From Cyclobacteriaceae bacterium (lineage in GTDB: Bacteria; Bacteroidota; Bacteroidia; Cytophagales; Cyclobacteriaceae): 64,000 nt of DNA. The first letter of the stretch is position 1; each line of letters opens with the position of its first letter. The notes beneath the pieces were generated by a model. That model was not told the DNA's origin, did not search any database, and was given only the letters and a program-made list of their open reading frames with translations. Position numbers and translations under genes: made by a program. Of the stretch, positions 36,979 through 46,023 are shown piece after piece. The stretch covers positions 124,001 to 188,000 of the forward strand of contig JAEUUI010000015.1 in assembly GCA_016786585.1 (NCBI GenBank), in the 5' to 3' direction.

Positions 36979-39444
36979 ATGAAGCCGCAGGCGCGTGATT
37001 CAGAATTGCAACAGAATTCTGCAAGAGCTTTCGGAGTGATTAAATTAACCTCTTTCCTGCTTTTTTGCGTTTTCGCGATCACGTCAGTTGCCCAGGTAGC
37101 CTCTGTAACGGTATCGGGCGTTCTGGCGGACAGCAAGACAAAACAGCCGCTGCCATTTGTAAACGTCCAGCTTAAAACTTCGCCTGACAGCACATTTGTT
37201 TCCGGTACCATTACCGATGAACACGGGCGCTTTACACTGAAAGGGATTGCTGCAGGAAATTATGTTCTTCAAACATCGTCCATCGGCTATGCCACCATGG
37301 AGCAGCCGGTTCGGGTGGGTAATCTCAGCGAGTTTATCGAACTGGGCGTGATGGAGCTTCAGGAGGAAACTGCTTCTCTGTCGGAAATTGTCGTTACCGG
37401 AAAGCGCGATGCCGTAGCCGCAACACTCGATAAAAAAACGTTTAGCATTGACGATAACATTAGTCAGCGTGGCGGTTCGTTGCTGCAGGCGATGCAGAAT
37501 TTACCGGGCATTACGCTTACGGATGAAGGAACCCTTCAGCTTCGCGGGAGCGACAAAGTTATTGTATTGATTGATGGCAAGCAGACAGCACTTACCGGTT
37601 TTGGTAATCAGAAAGGTCTGGATAACATCCCGGCTTCCGCTATCGATAAAATAGAGATTATCAACAATCCTTCTTCGAAGTACGATGCCAATGGAAATGC
37701 GGGTATCATCAACATCGTATATAAAAAAGAAGTGAAAGAAGGATTGAACGGCAAAGTCGGGATGGCAGGCGGCCTGGGAGCCTTGTGGATTAAAAAGCAA
37801 AACTATCCGACTATTCGTCCGCAATACCAGGCAACGCCCAAGATCAATCCATCCGTTTCACTTAACTATCGCAAAAGAAGATTGAATATTTTCTTTCAGG
37901 CCGATAATCTGTACACACAAACGCTCAATAAAAATGAGTTTGTCGACCGCTATTACGATAACGGTGATATTATCCGGCAGCAAACCCGGAGAAACAGAAA
38001 TACGAACTTCCTGACTATAAAAAGTAGTTTTGATTTTTATTTAGATGACCGGAATACGCTCACGGTTTCGGGTTTATTCGGAAGTGAAAAGATCATCGAT
38101 CACGGTGAAGAACCATTCTTCAATGGAGATTTCAGTGAACGGCTAAGACTTTGGAAATTTCTGGAAGACGAGCTTAAAACCACAGCAACCTTTCTGGGCA
38201 ACTGGCAGCACCGGTTCGCTCAACCCGGAAGAGTGTTTACGCTGGGTTATACCTACACGTTTCATCGTGAAAATGAAAAGTACTTCTTTACCAACATCAC
38301 GACCGATTTCACCGGCAAAGATTCGTTCAAGTTACTGTCCGATGAACACGTGACAGACATTACCGCTGATTACGTTCAGCCATTAAAGCATGGCCGGTTC
38401 GAAGTGGGAGCAAAATTCAGGAAACGTTACATTCCAACGAACATGCGCTTTTTCCCCGGAACAAACTCTCCCATCGATGTGAATGCGGGCGGCTGGGCGA
38501 ACTATACCGAAATCATCCCGGCTGTGTACGGAAACTATGTAGTGGAAACTAACCGGATTGAAGTTGAGGCCGGCCTTCGTGCAGAATATGTTAACATTCA
38601 GTACGATGTGAATCCCAATCACAATACCTACAAAAGCGATGGGTACAATTACGCCAAGCCCTTCCCTAACCTGCGGTTTGCATACAAGCTTAACAACCGG
38701 AATACTTTATCTTTCTTTTACACCCGCAGGGTTGACCGGCCGAATGAAGTTGACATCCGGATATTTCCAAAATATGATGATGCGGAGATTATTAAAGTAG
38801 GCAATCCCGGGTTGCGGCCCCAGTTTACACATTCATTCGAGACAGGATATAAGACAAACTGGAGTTCGGGTTATTGGTATTCAGCCGTTTATCACAAAGA
38901 AACAGAAGGCACAATCATCCGCATTGCGAGTGTGGTTCCCGGAAGTCCGTTGATCTATAACATTTTTCAGAATGCCGGAGCAAGCGAATCTACCGGTGCA
39001 GAAATTGTTCTTGCGCAGGATATCGGCAACCGGGCGAAGTTAAGTCTGAATGTAAACGGTTATTACAACAAGATTGAAGCATTCTCAGTTGTTAATAAAT
39101 ATCCCGAAGAGAACACGTATTCATCAGATGATGAAGAAATATGGTCGGGCAATGTTAAAGTAAACGGACTGTTTCACTTGCCGGGAAAAACAGATCTTCA
39201 GGTTACATCGGTATATGCTGCACCCGATCTCGTTCCGCAGGGAAAAACGTATTCCCGGTTTTATGCTGACCTGGGATTACGCAAATCGATTCAAAAAGGG
39301 AAAGGCGAATTGTCGTTCAATGCTACCGATGTGGGTAATACACTTCGCATCCGGAAACGGGTAAACGGTGACGGCTTTCACTACGTAAGCACCGACTACT
39401 ATGAGACCCAGGTGTTCCGGCTTGGGTATACGTATAAATTCTGA
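36979..39444 (+). CDS. TonB-dependent receptor, outer-membrane beta-barrel family
   Basis: This 821-residue outer-membrane protein has a signal segment (about 19-37), a carboxypeptidase-like regulatory domain (VTVSGVLADSKTKQPLPFVN), a TonB-like SLSEIVVTGK, and a plug with LPGITLTDEGTLQLRGSDKV and DGKQTALTG. The long barrel fits the OMP_b-brl_3 family and ends in a terminal Phe. The first about 18 residues before the hydrophobic core are unusually long and polar, so a start further in is possible, although I see no good ATG. It is transcribed away from the other receptor gene and may share its FNR-like operator. The cargo is unknown. Confidence 0.88.
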   Translation: MKPQARDSELQQNSARAFGVIKLTSFLLFCVFAITSVAQVASVTVSGVLADSKTKQPLPFVNVQLKTSPDSTFVSGTITDEHGRFTLKGIAAGNYVLQTSSIGYATMEQPVRVGNLSEFIELGVMELQEETASLSEIVVTGKRDAVAATLDKKTFSIDDNISQRGGSLLQAMQNLPGITLTDEGTLQLRGSDKVIVLIDGKQTALTGFGNQKGLDNIPASAIDKIEIINNPSSKYDANGNAGIINIVYKKEVKEGLNGKVGMAGGLGALWIKKQNYPTIRPQYQATPKINPSVSLNYRKRRLNIFFQADNLYTQTLNKNEFVDRYYDNGDIIRQQTRRNRNTNFLTIKSSFDFYLDDRNTLTVSGLFGSEKIIDHGEEPFFNGDFSERLRLWKFLEDELKTTATFLGNWQHRFAQPGRVFTLGYTYTFHRENEKYFFTNITTDFTGKDSFKLLSDEHVTDITADYVQPLKHGRFEVGAKFRKRYIPTNMRFFPGTNSPIDVNAGGWANYTEIIPAVYGNYVVETNRIEVEAGLRAEYVNIQYDVNPNHNTYKSDGYNYAKPFPNLRFAYKLNNRNTLSFFYTRRVDRPNEVDIRIFPKYDDAEIIKVGNPGLRPQFTHSFETGYKTNWSSGYWYSAVYHKETEGTIIRIASVVPGSPLIYNIFQNAGASESTGAEIVLAQDIGNRAKLSLNVNGYYNKIEAFSVVNKYPEENTYSSDDEEIWSGNVKVNGLFHLPGKTDLQVTSVYAAPDLVPQGKTYSRFYADLGLRKSIQKGKGELSFNATDVGNTLRIRKRVNGDGFHYVSTDYYETQVFRLGYTYKF

Positions 39445-39467
39445 CGTCATCTGTATATAGCGGTTGT

Positions 39468-39500
39468 ATCAAAGATCTCGCGCAAGCGGCTATCTTTGAT
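39468..39500. promoter_or_regulatory. Inverted repeat ATCAAAGAT-N15-ATCTTTGAT containing a -7 element
   Basis: Perfect 9-base arms (39468-39476 and 39492-39500) enclose 15 bases. The right arm overlaps TATCTTTG (39491-39498), an exact -7 consensus, 11 bases before the exonuclease ATG. The structure may be a terminator for the receptor gene, an operator, or both. Confidence 0.4.
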
Positions 39501-39509
39501 TTTCGCAGG

Positions 39510-40280
39510 ATGAAAATCGCTACATACAACATCAACGGTATCAATGGCAGGCTGCCGGTATTACTACGCTGGCTGAAAGAAGCCAAACCAGACATTGTCT
39601 GCCTGCAGGAATTAAAGGCTGCGAACAACCAGTTTCCAATCGCTGAAATAAATGCGGCCGGATACCAGGCCATCTGGAACGGACAGAAGTCATGGAATGG
39701 TGTAGCCATTCTTTCACGCAAGCTGCCAATCCAGGAACTCAGGCGCACATTGCCGGGCGATCGTACGGATGAGCACAGCCGCTACCTGGAAGCGATTGTC
39801 GGGCAAATGGTGATTGCGTGCCTGTATCTGCCGAATGGCAATCCCTATCCGGGCAACAAGTTTGAGTACAAACTCAAATGGTTTAAACGTTTGTCCACAC
39901 ATGCAAAGAAATTGCTCGGGCACGATGTACCGGTTGCACTGATTGGTGATTTTAACGTAATGCCAACAGAACTCGATGTTTATAAGCCTGCAAAATATCT
40001 TAACAATGCACTGTTTCGCAAAGAAGCGCGTGCAGCGTACGCGCGACTGCTGAAACAAGGCTGGATCGATGCCCACCGGCATCTCCATCCGGATGATGTT
40101 ATTTATACTTTCTGGGATTACTTATTCCATGCGTGGGAAAGAAATGCAGGATTGAGGTTGGACCATTTCCTGTTGAGTAAGCATCTTATTTCGAAAGTTA
40201 AAAAAGCGGGTGTTGACAAGCACGCTCGGGGCTGGCCAAAGACAAGTGATCATGCTCCCGCGTGGATCCTGTTGAAATAA
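39510..40280 (+). CDS. xth: Exodeoxyribonuclease III
   Basis: This 256-residue DNA-repair enzyme of the exonuclease III/AP endonuclease family cleaves at abasic sites and degrades 3-prime ends. The motifs are complete: MKIATYNINGINGRLP, CLQELKA with the metal-binding Glu, WNGVAILSR, ALIGDFNVMP with the catalytic Asp and Asn, the LRLDHFLLS block and the terminal TSDHAPAW with the catalytic His. Length is normal. A TATCTTTG element lies 11 bases upstream, suggesting a very short leader. Confidence 0.95.
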   Translation: MKIATYNINGINGRLPVLLRWLKEAKPDIVCLQELKAANNQFPIAEINAAGYQAIWNGQKSWNGVAILSRKLPIQELRRTLPGDRTDEHSRYLEAIVGQMVIACLYLPNGNPYPGNKFEYKLKWFKRLSTHAKKLLGHDVPVALIGDFNVMPTELDVYKPAKYLNNALFRKEARAAYARLLKQGWIDAHRHLHPDDVIYTFWDYLFHAWERNAGLRLDHFLLSKHLISKVKKAGVDKHARGWPKTSDHAPAWILLK

Positions 40281-40310
40281 TGCTATCTTGAGTATTCCAA
40301 TGCTAAGCTT

Positions 40311-40748
40311 ATGCGCAAGTTTGTATTCCTCTGTGTGATTTTACTTCCGGGCGTGTTGATTGCTCAGAAATCAACTCCTGAAGAAGAAGTTCAGCAAACT
40401 GTGCGCGAGGTGTTTGAAGTATTGTCAACAAAGGACACCGTTGCGCTTCGAAAGCTCTGTACCACTGACGTCCGGTTTTATGAATACGGTCAGGTGTGGC
40501 CGCTCGATACCCTGATTAAATTAGCCGTGACCCGAAATACAGCGTCCGATTTCAAGCGAACCAATATGCTCGATTTTATCCGGACTACCATTCGTGATGA
40601 TGTTGCATGGGCAACGTATAACCTTCATTCGTCAATAACACGCAATGGCAAGCAGACAGAAGTTTATTGGCAGGAAACGGTTGTTCTGCTTCGTGATAAA
40701 AAGAAGTGGAAACTCAATACACTGCATTCAACCCGCCTCAACAAATAG
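40311..40748 (+). CDS. Secreted NTF2-like (SnoaL/DUF4440-type) protein
   Basis: A 145-residue protein with a signal peptide (MRKFVFLCVILLPGVLIAQ) and a compact alpha+beta fold pattern of NTF2-like proteins: a first helix with EVQQTVREVFEVLSTKDTVALRKL, then DVRFYEYG, and later strands VAWATYNLHSSITRNG and VVLLRDKKKWKLNTLH. Such proteins are often small-molecule binding or of unknown role. It may be cotranscribed with the exonuclease gene 30 bases upstream. No catalytic residues can be named. Confidence 0.7.
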   Translation: MRKFVFLCVILLPGVLIAQKSTPEEEVQQTVREVFEVLSTKDTVALRKLCTTDVRFYEYGQVWPLDTLIKLAVTRNTASDFKRTNMLDFIRTTIRDDVAWATYNLHSSITRNGKQTEVYWQETVVLLRDKKKWKLNTLHSTRLNK

Positions 40749-40885
40749 CCGTAGTGTAACCGATTCCGGTCGGCAGTGTCCGTGATCGAACGTATCGTGT
40801 GTCAAAATGCAATCATTTCAGCGGGGAATCGACCAAAATTCATTCTGGAACGAATGTTGGAAACACTACGGAACCTTGAACCGTT

Positions 40886-43270
40886 ATGCTAAAAAACTAT
40901 ATTCTCATTGCCTGGAGAAGTCTGCTGAAAAACAAGCTATTCTCATTCATCAACATCTTCGGGCTCGCGCTCAGCATGTCGATCTGCATGATCGTGCTCA
41001 TTCGCATAACGGATGCTTTTGAGTACGACAACTTTCATCCGGACGAGGACAACCTGTATCGCGTTGTCTCTAAAATCACCAACCGTCATGGGCAAACCTG
41101 GAAACTCGCAAGCTCTCCGCTCCCGCTCGAACCTGCGTTAACAAATGACAACGCTTCCATCGCTGTAACGCATATCTATCCTGCCATCAACACCGTTGCC
41201 AAGGACCTTTCGAGGGAATTTGATGTGCGGGGAACATTTATAGAACCATCTTTTTTTGATCTGTCTGGCTTTACGCTCCAAACCGGGAATACGTCAAGTC
41301 TTTCTGAACCGAAACACGTACTTCTCAGTCAGGCGTTGGCTGAAAAGTTTTATGGCAATATCGATCCCACCGGCAAATCCATTGAACTTGGCAATTGGGG
41401 GCAATTTACAATCTCCGGTATCCTCAACACACCACCTTCCAAATCGCACATCAACTATGACGTATTTGTTTCCATGGCAACTGTACCAGTCCTGGAACGG
41501 GAACGAATCTTACCGCAGCGGATGGATTCATGGGATTCATTTGAACAGGGTTACACGTATGTGCGCTTGAATGAAAAGGTCGATAAAGAGTTTATGCAGG
41601 GTCGCCTGGCCTCTATTGCTTCAGAAATAAATCGCGTGTCGGCCGAACGGAATAAACCCGAAGATCAGGCAACGTTTGAATTCGAGCTTCAACCGATTTC
41701 AGCCATCACACCTGGCGCAGCAGATATTTACAACGACATCGGTCGTGGCCCATCGATCGGTTCATTACTTGCGGAAAGCGGAATTGTATTGATTATTCTT
41801 CTGGCAGCGTGCTTTAACTACACGAACCTATCGGTTGCACGGGCATTAACACGAAGCAAAGAAGTAGGCATTCGAAAACTTTCCGGTGCGCAACGCTGGC
41901 AGATTTTTGCGCAATATGTAATCGAATCGGTGCTCATTGCCATGTTTGCGCTGCTGCTCGCAAATCTGATTCTCGCACCTATTCTGGAATTCAAACCTTT
42001 CAACGATGGGTATGAAATGGTTCCGGCCGTTTCGATCAGCATTAAACTGATGAGCGTATTTGTTGCATTTGCGATTTTTGCCGGGCTGCTCGCAGGTTCC
42101 CTTCCCGCATGGATATTGTCGTCCTTCCGCCCCGCACGAATTCTCCGCGGCATTGGTGGCGAGAAGCTGATGGGCAACCTTTCGTTTCGAAAAGTTCTGA
42201 TGGTGTTTCAGTTCTCGCTTTCGCTGATCATCCTTGTTTTTCTGACTACGTTTTACAAGCAGTTTGATTTTATGGCAAATGCCGACCTGGGATTCAACCG
42301 GGAAAACATAGTGCTCATTCCTGCAGGAACCAATGCAGATGTTACCGAAACCGCTTTCAGTAAACTTCCGGGCATATCCGAAACCGGGTTAACATCCGCA
42401 ACGTTTGGTAGTGGCGAGTCGGTAAAAGCATCACGCCAAAGTCTCGATAAAGAAGGCATTGTAATGGAACGGTATTTCTGCAATCGAACATGGCTGAACA
42501 TGAGCCGTGTTCATACTGTTGCCGGAACGCTTGAATCTAAAAATGCATCTTCTGCCATCATCAACGAAAAAGCTGTTCTTGCCCTGGGCTTTGAAAGTGC
42601 GAACGCAGCGGTCGGTACTGTTCTGTACGTTCAGGATTCAGTAGCCGTAACGATTACTGCCGTTGTTGGTGATTTTTATTCGCGTGGTTACGGAAATGCC
42701 GTCCAACCGCTGCTGGTGCAGAATGTTACAGAGAATGCACGGGCGTACATTGCTGTGCAGACTGAACACGAAGACGCACATTTAATGGGTCAGCTGGAGC
42801 AGGAATGGAAAAAACAAAATCCTGCACATGTGTTTGAATACATCTCGCTGAATGAAAAAGTGCGTTCAGACAATAATCAGCGTGAAGAAATTTCATTGCT
42901 TGGTTTTATCAGCTTTATGACCATAACCATCGCCTTGCTCGGACTGCTGGGCCTCGTGGTATACACGGTGGAAACAAGACGCAAGGAAGTGAGCATTCGG
43001 AAGATTATCGGCGCAAGCGTTAAGCAAGTGGTCGCGCTTCTTTCCGGAAATTTTGTAAAGCTTCTCGTACTGTCTGGGTTGGTTGCACTACCGGTTTCCT
43101 ATCTGCTCGGCCGGTTGTTTCTGATGAATTTTGTTAATCAGACAAGTCTTACTATCCTGGATTTACTGGCTTGTTTCGCGGTATTGTTAATTGCCGGATT
43201 GGGTACCATCCTTTCACAAACCTGGAAGGCGTCATTGGAAAACCCCTCACAAAATCTCAGAAGCGAATAG
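40886..43270 (+). CDS. FtsX/MacB-type ABC transporter permease
   Basis: This 794-residue inner-membrane permease begins with MLKNYILIAWRSLLKNK and a helix, followed by a MacB periplasmic core domain (about 45-280). Three helices of an FtsX domain follow (SGIVLIILLAACFNYTNLSVA), then a second periplasmic domain and a final FtsX domain containing RRKEVSIRKIIGAS. This duplicated layout is typical of orphan macrolide-export-like permeases in Bacteroidota. No ATPase gene is adjacent. The substrate is unknown; peptide, lipoprotein or antibiotic export is possible. Confidence 0.9.
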   Translation: MLKNYILIAWRSLLKNKLFSFINIFGLALSMSICMIVLIRITDAFEYDNFHPDEDNLYRVVSKITNRHGQTWKLASSPLPLEPALTNDNASIAVTHIYPAINTVAKDLSREFDVRGTFIEPSFFDLSGFTLQTGNTSSLSEPKHVLLSQALAEKFYGNIDPTGKSIELGNWGQFTISGILNTPPSKSHINYDVFVSMATVPVLERERILPQRMDSWDSFEQGYTYVRLNEKVDKEFMQGRLASIASEINRVSAERNKPEDQATFEFELQPISAITPGAADIYNDIGRGPSIGSLLAESGIVLIILLAACFNYTNLSVARALTRSKEVGIRKLSGAQRWQIFAQYVIESVLIAMFALLLANLILAPILEFKPFNDGYEMVPAVSISIKLMSVFVAFAIFAGLLAGSLPAWILSSFRPARILRGIGGEKLMGNLSFRKVLMVFQFSLSLIILVFLTTFYKQFDFMANADLGFNRENIVLIPAGTNADVTETAFSKLPGISETGLTSATFGSGESVKASRQSLDKEGIVMERYFCNRTWLNMSRVHTVAGTLESKNASSAIINEKAVLALGFESANAAVGTVLYVQDSVAVTITAVVGDFYSRGYGNAVQPLLVQNVTENARAYIAVQTEHEDAHLMGQLEQEWKKQNPAHVFEYISLNEKVRSDNNQREEISLLGFISFMTITIALLGLLGLVVYTVETRRKEVSIRKIIGASVKQVVALLSGNFVKLLVLSGLVALPVSYLLGRLFLMNFVNQTSLTILDLLACFAVLLIAGLGTILSQTWKASLENPSQNLRSE

Positions 43271-43318
43271 CTCCGAGCTATTTTCTTTTTTGCATACCGC
43301 AGGTTTTCTGAACCCGTG

Positions 43319-43342
43319 TATTTTTGCCATACCACATGGCAA
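43319..43342 (+). promoter_or_regulatory. -7 element and 7-bp inverted repeat over the sigma-factor start
   Basis: TATTTTTG (43319-43326) matches the -7 consensus and ends 9 bases before the ATG. Overlapping it, TTGCCAT (43324-43330) and ATGGCAA (43336-43342) form a perfect 7-bp inverted repeat around ACCAC, with the ATG inside the right arm. It could act as an operator or as a hairpin hiding the start codon. Confidence 0.45.
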
Positions 43343-43926
43343 CTCACGAAGATCTCATCCGCCAACTGGCGAGTGGCGACCATCAGGCGCTTAAACACTT
43401 GTATGCCGAATTCGGTGTGCGGGTTTATAACACTGCGCTGGGTATGGTGCAGAATCGTGAAGAAGCGGAAGAGATCACCCAGGATGTTTTCGTGGAAATG
43501 CATCGAAATGCTGGCACGTTTAAATTTCAAAGCAGCGTAGCTACCTGGCTTTACCGTATAACGGTAAACAAGTCGCTTGATGTACTCCGGCATCGCAACC
43601 GGAACAAACGATTCGCATTTGTCACATCAATCTTTCAGCGCAAAAGCGGTGAACTGAACATTGACGCACCCGACTTTCATCATCCCGGAGTTGCACTGGA
43701 AAATCAGGAGAATGCCTCCATCCTGTTTAAGGCTATCGATCAGCTGCCCGAAAATCAACGGACTGCATTTGTTTTGTCGCAGGTGGAACAACTCCCACAA
43801 AAGGAAATTGCCACTGTAATGAATCTGGGCGAGAAAGCCGTTGAGTCGTTACTCCAGCGCGCCAAGGCGAATCTCAGAATCACCTTGGAAAAATTTTACC
43901 CTGACCGAAGGAAAACCAGAAACTAA
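43336..43926 (+). CDS. ECF-type RNA polymerase sigma factor
   Basis: This 196-residue group 4 sigma factor has region 2 with HLYAEFGVRVYNTALGMVQNREEAEEITQDVFVEMH and the region 2.4 ATWLYRITVNKSLDVLRHRN. Region 4 has LPENQRTAFVLSQVEQLPQKEIATVMNLGEKAVESLLQRAKANL. A TTG at 43324 is possible but ATG 43336 fits better. It heads an operon whose next gene, 12 bases on, encodes a small single-helix protein that may be its anti-sigma partner. The linked Spy-like, YHYH and SCO genes suggest it responds to metal or envelope stress. Confidence 0.93.
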   Translation: MATHEDLIRQLASGDHQALKHLYAEFGVRVYNTALGMVQNREEAEEITQDVFVEMHRNAGTFKFQSSVATWLYRITVNKSLDVLRHRNRNKRFAFVTSIFQRKSGELNIDAPDFHHPGVALENQENASILFKAIDQLPENQRTAFVLSQVEQLPQKEIATVMNLGEKAVESLLQRAKANLRITLEKFYPDRRKTRN

Positions 43927-43938
43927 TCGTCTAACGTT

Positions 43939-44199
43939 ATGAAAGACATGGAAAAAGAGAAATGGACCGATGACGTGCTGGACAGCTTAACGGGAATCCG
44001 TCAGGCTGAACCGAATCCGTTTTTGTTAACGAGAATTGAAGGCCGTCTTCAGGCGAAGACCGGCATGTCAAAACTCCAGGTACGGTTAGCCGCTGTGGGG
44101 TTAGGCATACTACTTCTTTCAAATCTATGGCTGGCATTGTCGTATGACAGTTCGAAGCTACAGCAGGCGAATTCGTTGACCACATCTTATCAGATTTGA
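43939..44199 (+). CDS. Small membrane protein, possible anti-sigma factor
   Basis: An 86-residue protein with a charged N-terminal half (KDMEKEKWTDDVLDSLTGIRQAEPNPFLLTRIEGRL) and one membrane helix (about residues 50-68). The first half resembles the short cytoplasmic domains seen next to ECF sigma genes in Bacteroidota, so an anti-sigma role is inferred from position and topology. It lacks the HxxxCxxC zinc motif of ZAS anti-sigma factors. It lies 12 bases after the sigma gene and 1 base before the next. Confidence 0.65.
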   Translation: MKDMEKEKWTDDVLDSLTGIRQAEPNPFLLTRIEGRLQAKTGMSKLQVRLAAVGLGILLLSNLWLALSYDSSKLQQANSLTTSYQI

Positions 44200-44200
44200 T

Positions 44201-44659
44201 ATGAGCAAAGAGAAGTTTTTAACCATCGCGGTAGTATTTCTGGTTTTACTGAACCTGGGCGTTCTTACGTTCCTGTTTATCACCCGGCCATCCCACCCGT
44301 CTGAACCGTGGAGAATGGTTGTGAAAGAAGTTGGCTTTAACGATCAGCAAACGCAACACTATTTCGCGTTACGCGATGCACACCGGAACGAGATGCACCG
44401 GCTTGACGATCAGTTCGGCAAAACACTTCGCGAGTATTTTGATTTACTGAAAGGAATACCGAATCCTTCTTTAGAGGATTCGCTGTTGAACAAGCTTGGA
44501 AGAATAGAACGCGAGAAGGCCATGATCACGTTCGGGCACTTCAGGGAAGTAAAATCACTTTGCCGTCCTGATCAGGTTGATGCTTTCAACCGGATATTAC
44601 CTGAATTGACGCGGGTTGTACTTCCTCCAAAAAAAGATTTACCCCCGCGAAGGAATTGA
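44201..44659 (+). CDS. Spy/CpxP-like periplasmic metal-sensor-type protein
   Basis: This 152-residue protein has an N-terminal membrane anchor (residues 7-27) and an all-helical periplasmic domain. It resembles the heavy-metal-resistance/Spy-CpxP group in layout: FNDQQTQHYFALRDAHRNEM, then a long charged helix and FHFREV-like FGHFREVKSLCRPDQ near the end. Such proteins can act as chaperones or as the sensor that tethers an anti-sigma factor. It starts 1 base after the putative anti-sigma gene. The assignment rests on fold pattern and context. Confidence 0.7.
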   Translation: MSKEKFLTIAVVFLVLLNLGVLTFLFITRPSHPSEPWRMVVKEVGFNDQQTQHYFALRDAHRNEMHRLDDQFGKTLREYFDLLKGIPNPSLEDSLLNKLGRIEREKAMITFGHFREVKSLCRPDQVDAFNRILPELTRVVLPPKKDLPPRRN

Positions 44660-44695
44660 ACAGGACTGTCGTCTAATCCTGTAAATCCCTGAAAT

Positions 44696-45448
44696 ATGTT
44701 TAGAACGACATTCTTTTTACTGCTTGCGCTGGCAACCTTTTGCACCTGCAGCGATAACGATCCCAAAAAAGATGATACTAATGTTCCGGATGGAGAATTG
44801 CCGGAAGTCTACACAAAAATTTATGGCGCTGCCGATGTTTACCGCGATGGAGATTATGTAGTGGTGAAAACCAACGGCCTGCCCGATCACAAGAGTCCTT
44901 ACTATCAAAGTACTGCGTGGCAGTCAACATTATATGAAGCTTACAACGGCAGCAATGCACTTTGGAGTCAGAATCCAAACAAAATTGGCGAACAAAGCTA
45001 TACATTTAAAATTCCGGTTAACCCGAAAGAAGCATCGAGTCATGCAGCAACTCCGCTTGGACCGATCGGTGTTTCGCTAAATGGCGTGCCGTTCTATAAT
45101 CAATATGCAGGACCTAGCAAACCTTTGACCAACGAGATCAATTCGTTCGATCAATACAACGGTCATCCGGATCAGGGGTACCGCTATCATTATCATATTG
45201 AGCCATTGTATCTGACCGCAGAGTCAGGTAAAGATACGTTGCTTGGATTTTTGCTCGATGGATTCCCAGTGTACGGTCCGATGGAAAACGGTGACGCGGT
45301 TTCAAACAGTGATCTAGATGCGTATCATGGACATACACATGCAACAACCGACTATCCGGATGGCATCTATCACTATCACATCACGAGCGCAGATCCTTAC
45401 ATCAATGGCAGCGGGTTTTTCGGAACTGCTGGCACTGTTAGCAACTAA
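44696..45448 (+). CDS. YHYH-domain lipoprotein
   Basis: This 250-residue exported protein has a lipoprotein signal ending FCTC and an Asp/Lys-rich linker. The YHYH domain is named for motifs such as RYHYHIEP and IYHYHITS that are seen here, and further His-rich blocks (AYHGHTHATTDYP) stand between them. The many histidines suggest metal binding, though the family's function is not established. It is cotranscribed with Spy-like, MORN-repeat and SCO genes. A role in periplasmic copper handling is an inference from the neighbours. Confidence 0.85.
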   Translation: MFRTTFFLLLALATFCTCSDNDPKKDDTNVPDGELPEVYTKIYGAADVYRDGDYVVVKTNGLPDHKSPYYQSTAWQSTLYEAYNGSNALWSQNPNKIGEQSYTFKIPVNPKEASSHAATPLGPIGVSLNGVPFYNQYAGPSKPLTNEINSFDQYNGHPDQGYRYHYHIEPLYLTAESGKDTLLGFLLDGFPVYGPMENGDAVSNSDLDAYHGHTHATTDYPDGIYHYHITSADPYINGSGFFGTAGTVSN

Positions 45449-45450
45449 CG

Positions 45451-46023
45451 ATGAAAAAGCTATTGCTGATCGGTTGTGTAATGTTGCTGGGTGGATTCTT
45501 GTTTATGGCCCGCACGCGCGGATCTGAATTACCAATTTATGACGCAAGCACTGTTGTATTGCGACCGGTTAAGGGCATATGGATGTGTGATGGAAAACCT
45601 TTTACCGGAACATTGATCAGCTATACGTACAACCACGATACTCTTTCAGTGTCGCATTATCAGAATGGACTGGAGCATGGAGAATGGAAAACATTTTATG
45701 AAAATCGAAAACTACGCAGCATCCGGTTTTATGATCGTGGCAAGAAAACCGGAACAGTAACCGGCTGGCACGATAACGGAAAACTTCAGGTAACGGCAAC
45801 GTTTGTCAATGACGAATACGAGGGCGAGCTTCGGGAATGGGATTCAGCCGGACAACTGCTAAAACTTCTTACCTATTCGCATGGCCATGAAGCGGGCCGG
45901 CAACGCGCGTGGTACCCGGATGGAAAAGTTCGCTCGAACTACACCGTGATTGACGGCAGACGGTATGGATTATTGGGAACAAAACATTGCATCAATGTAT
46001 CGGATAGCATTCGCTCTTTGTAG
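45451..46023 (+). CDS. MORN-repeat (YwqK-like) exported protein
   Basis: This 190-residue protein starts with a hydrophobic signal or anchor (LLLIGCVMLLGGFLFMA). It then has several MORN-like repeats, recognisable as NGLEHGEWKTFYENRK, DRGKKTGTVTGWHDNGK, NDEYEGELREWDSAGQ and HGHEAGRQRAWYPDGK. Such repeats are common in Bacteroidota proteins often labelled YwqK antitoxins; a toxin partner is not present here. It starts 2 bases after the YHYH gene and its end overlaps the SCO gene by 29 bases. Confidence 0.8.
   Translation: MKKLLLIGCVMLLGGFLFMARTRGSELPIYDASTVVLRPVKGIWMCDGKPFTGTLISYTYNHDTLSVSHYQNGLEHGEWKTFYENRKLRSIRFYDRGKKTGTVTGWHDNGKLQVTATFVNDEYEGELREWDSAGQLLKLLTYSHGHEAGRQRAWYPDGKVRSNYTVIDGRRYGLLGTKHCINVSDSIRSL

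Noticed and set aside
40807-41022. A 71-codon plus-strand frame before and into the permease gene
   Set aside because: Most of it overlaps the N-terminal coding region of the permease in another frame and it shows no signal, helix or domain.
43138-43593. A 151-codon minus-strand frame across the permease end and sigma-factor start
   Set aside because: It overlaps two well-supported plus-strand genes and their intergenic region; no domain is recognisable.
43928-44676. CGTCTAA occurring before two genes of the sigma-factor operon (43928 and 44670), like an ECF -10 element
   Set aside because: No matching AAC-type -35 element lies about 16 bases upstream of either copy, and both sit in very short intercistronic gaps.
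45451-46023. Toxin-antitoxin pair suggested by the YwqK-like MORN repeats
   Set aside because: The YwqK antitoxin name is inherited; there is no toxin-like gene beside it, and the product has an export signal.
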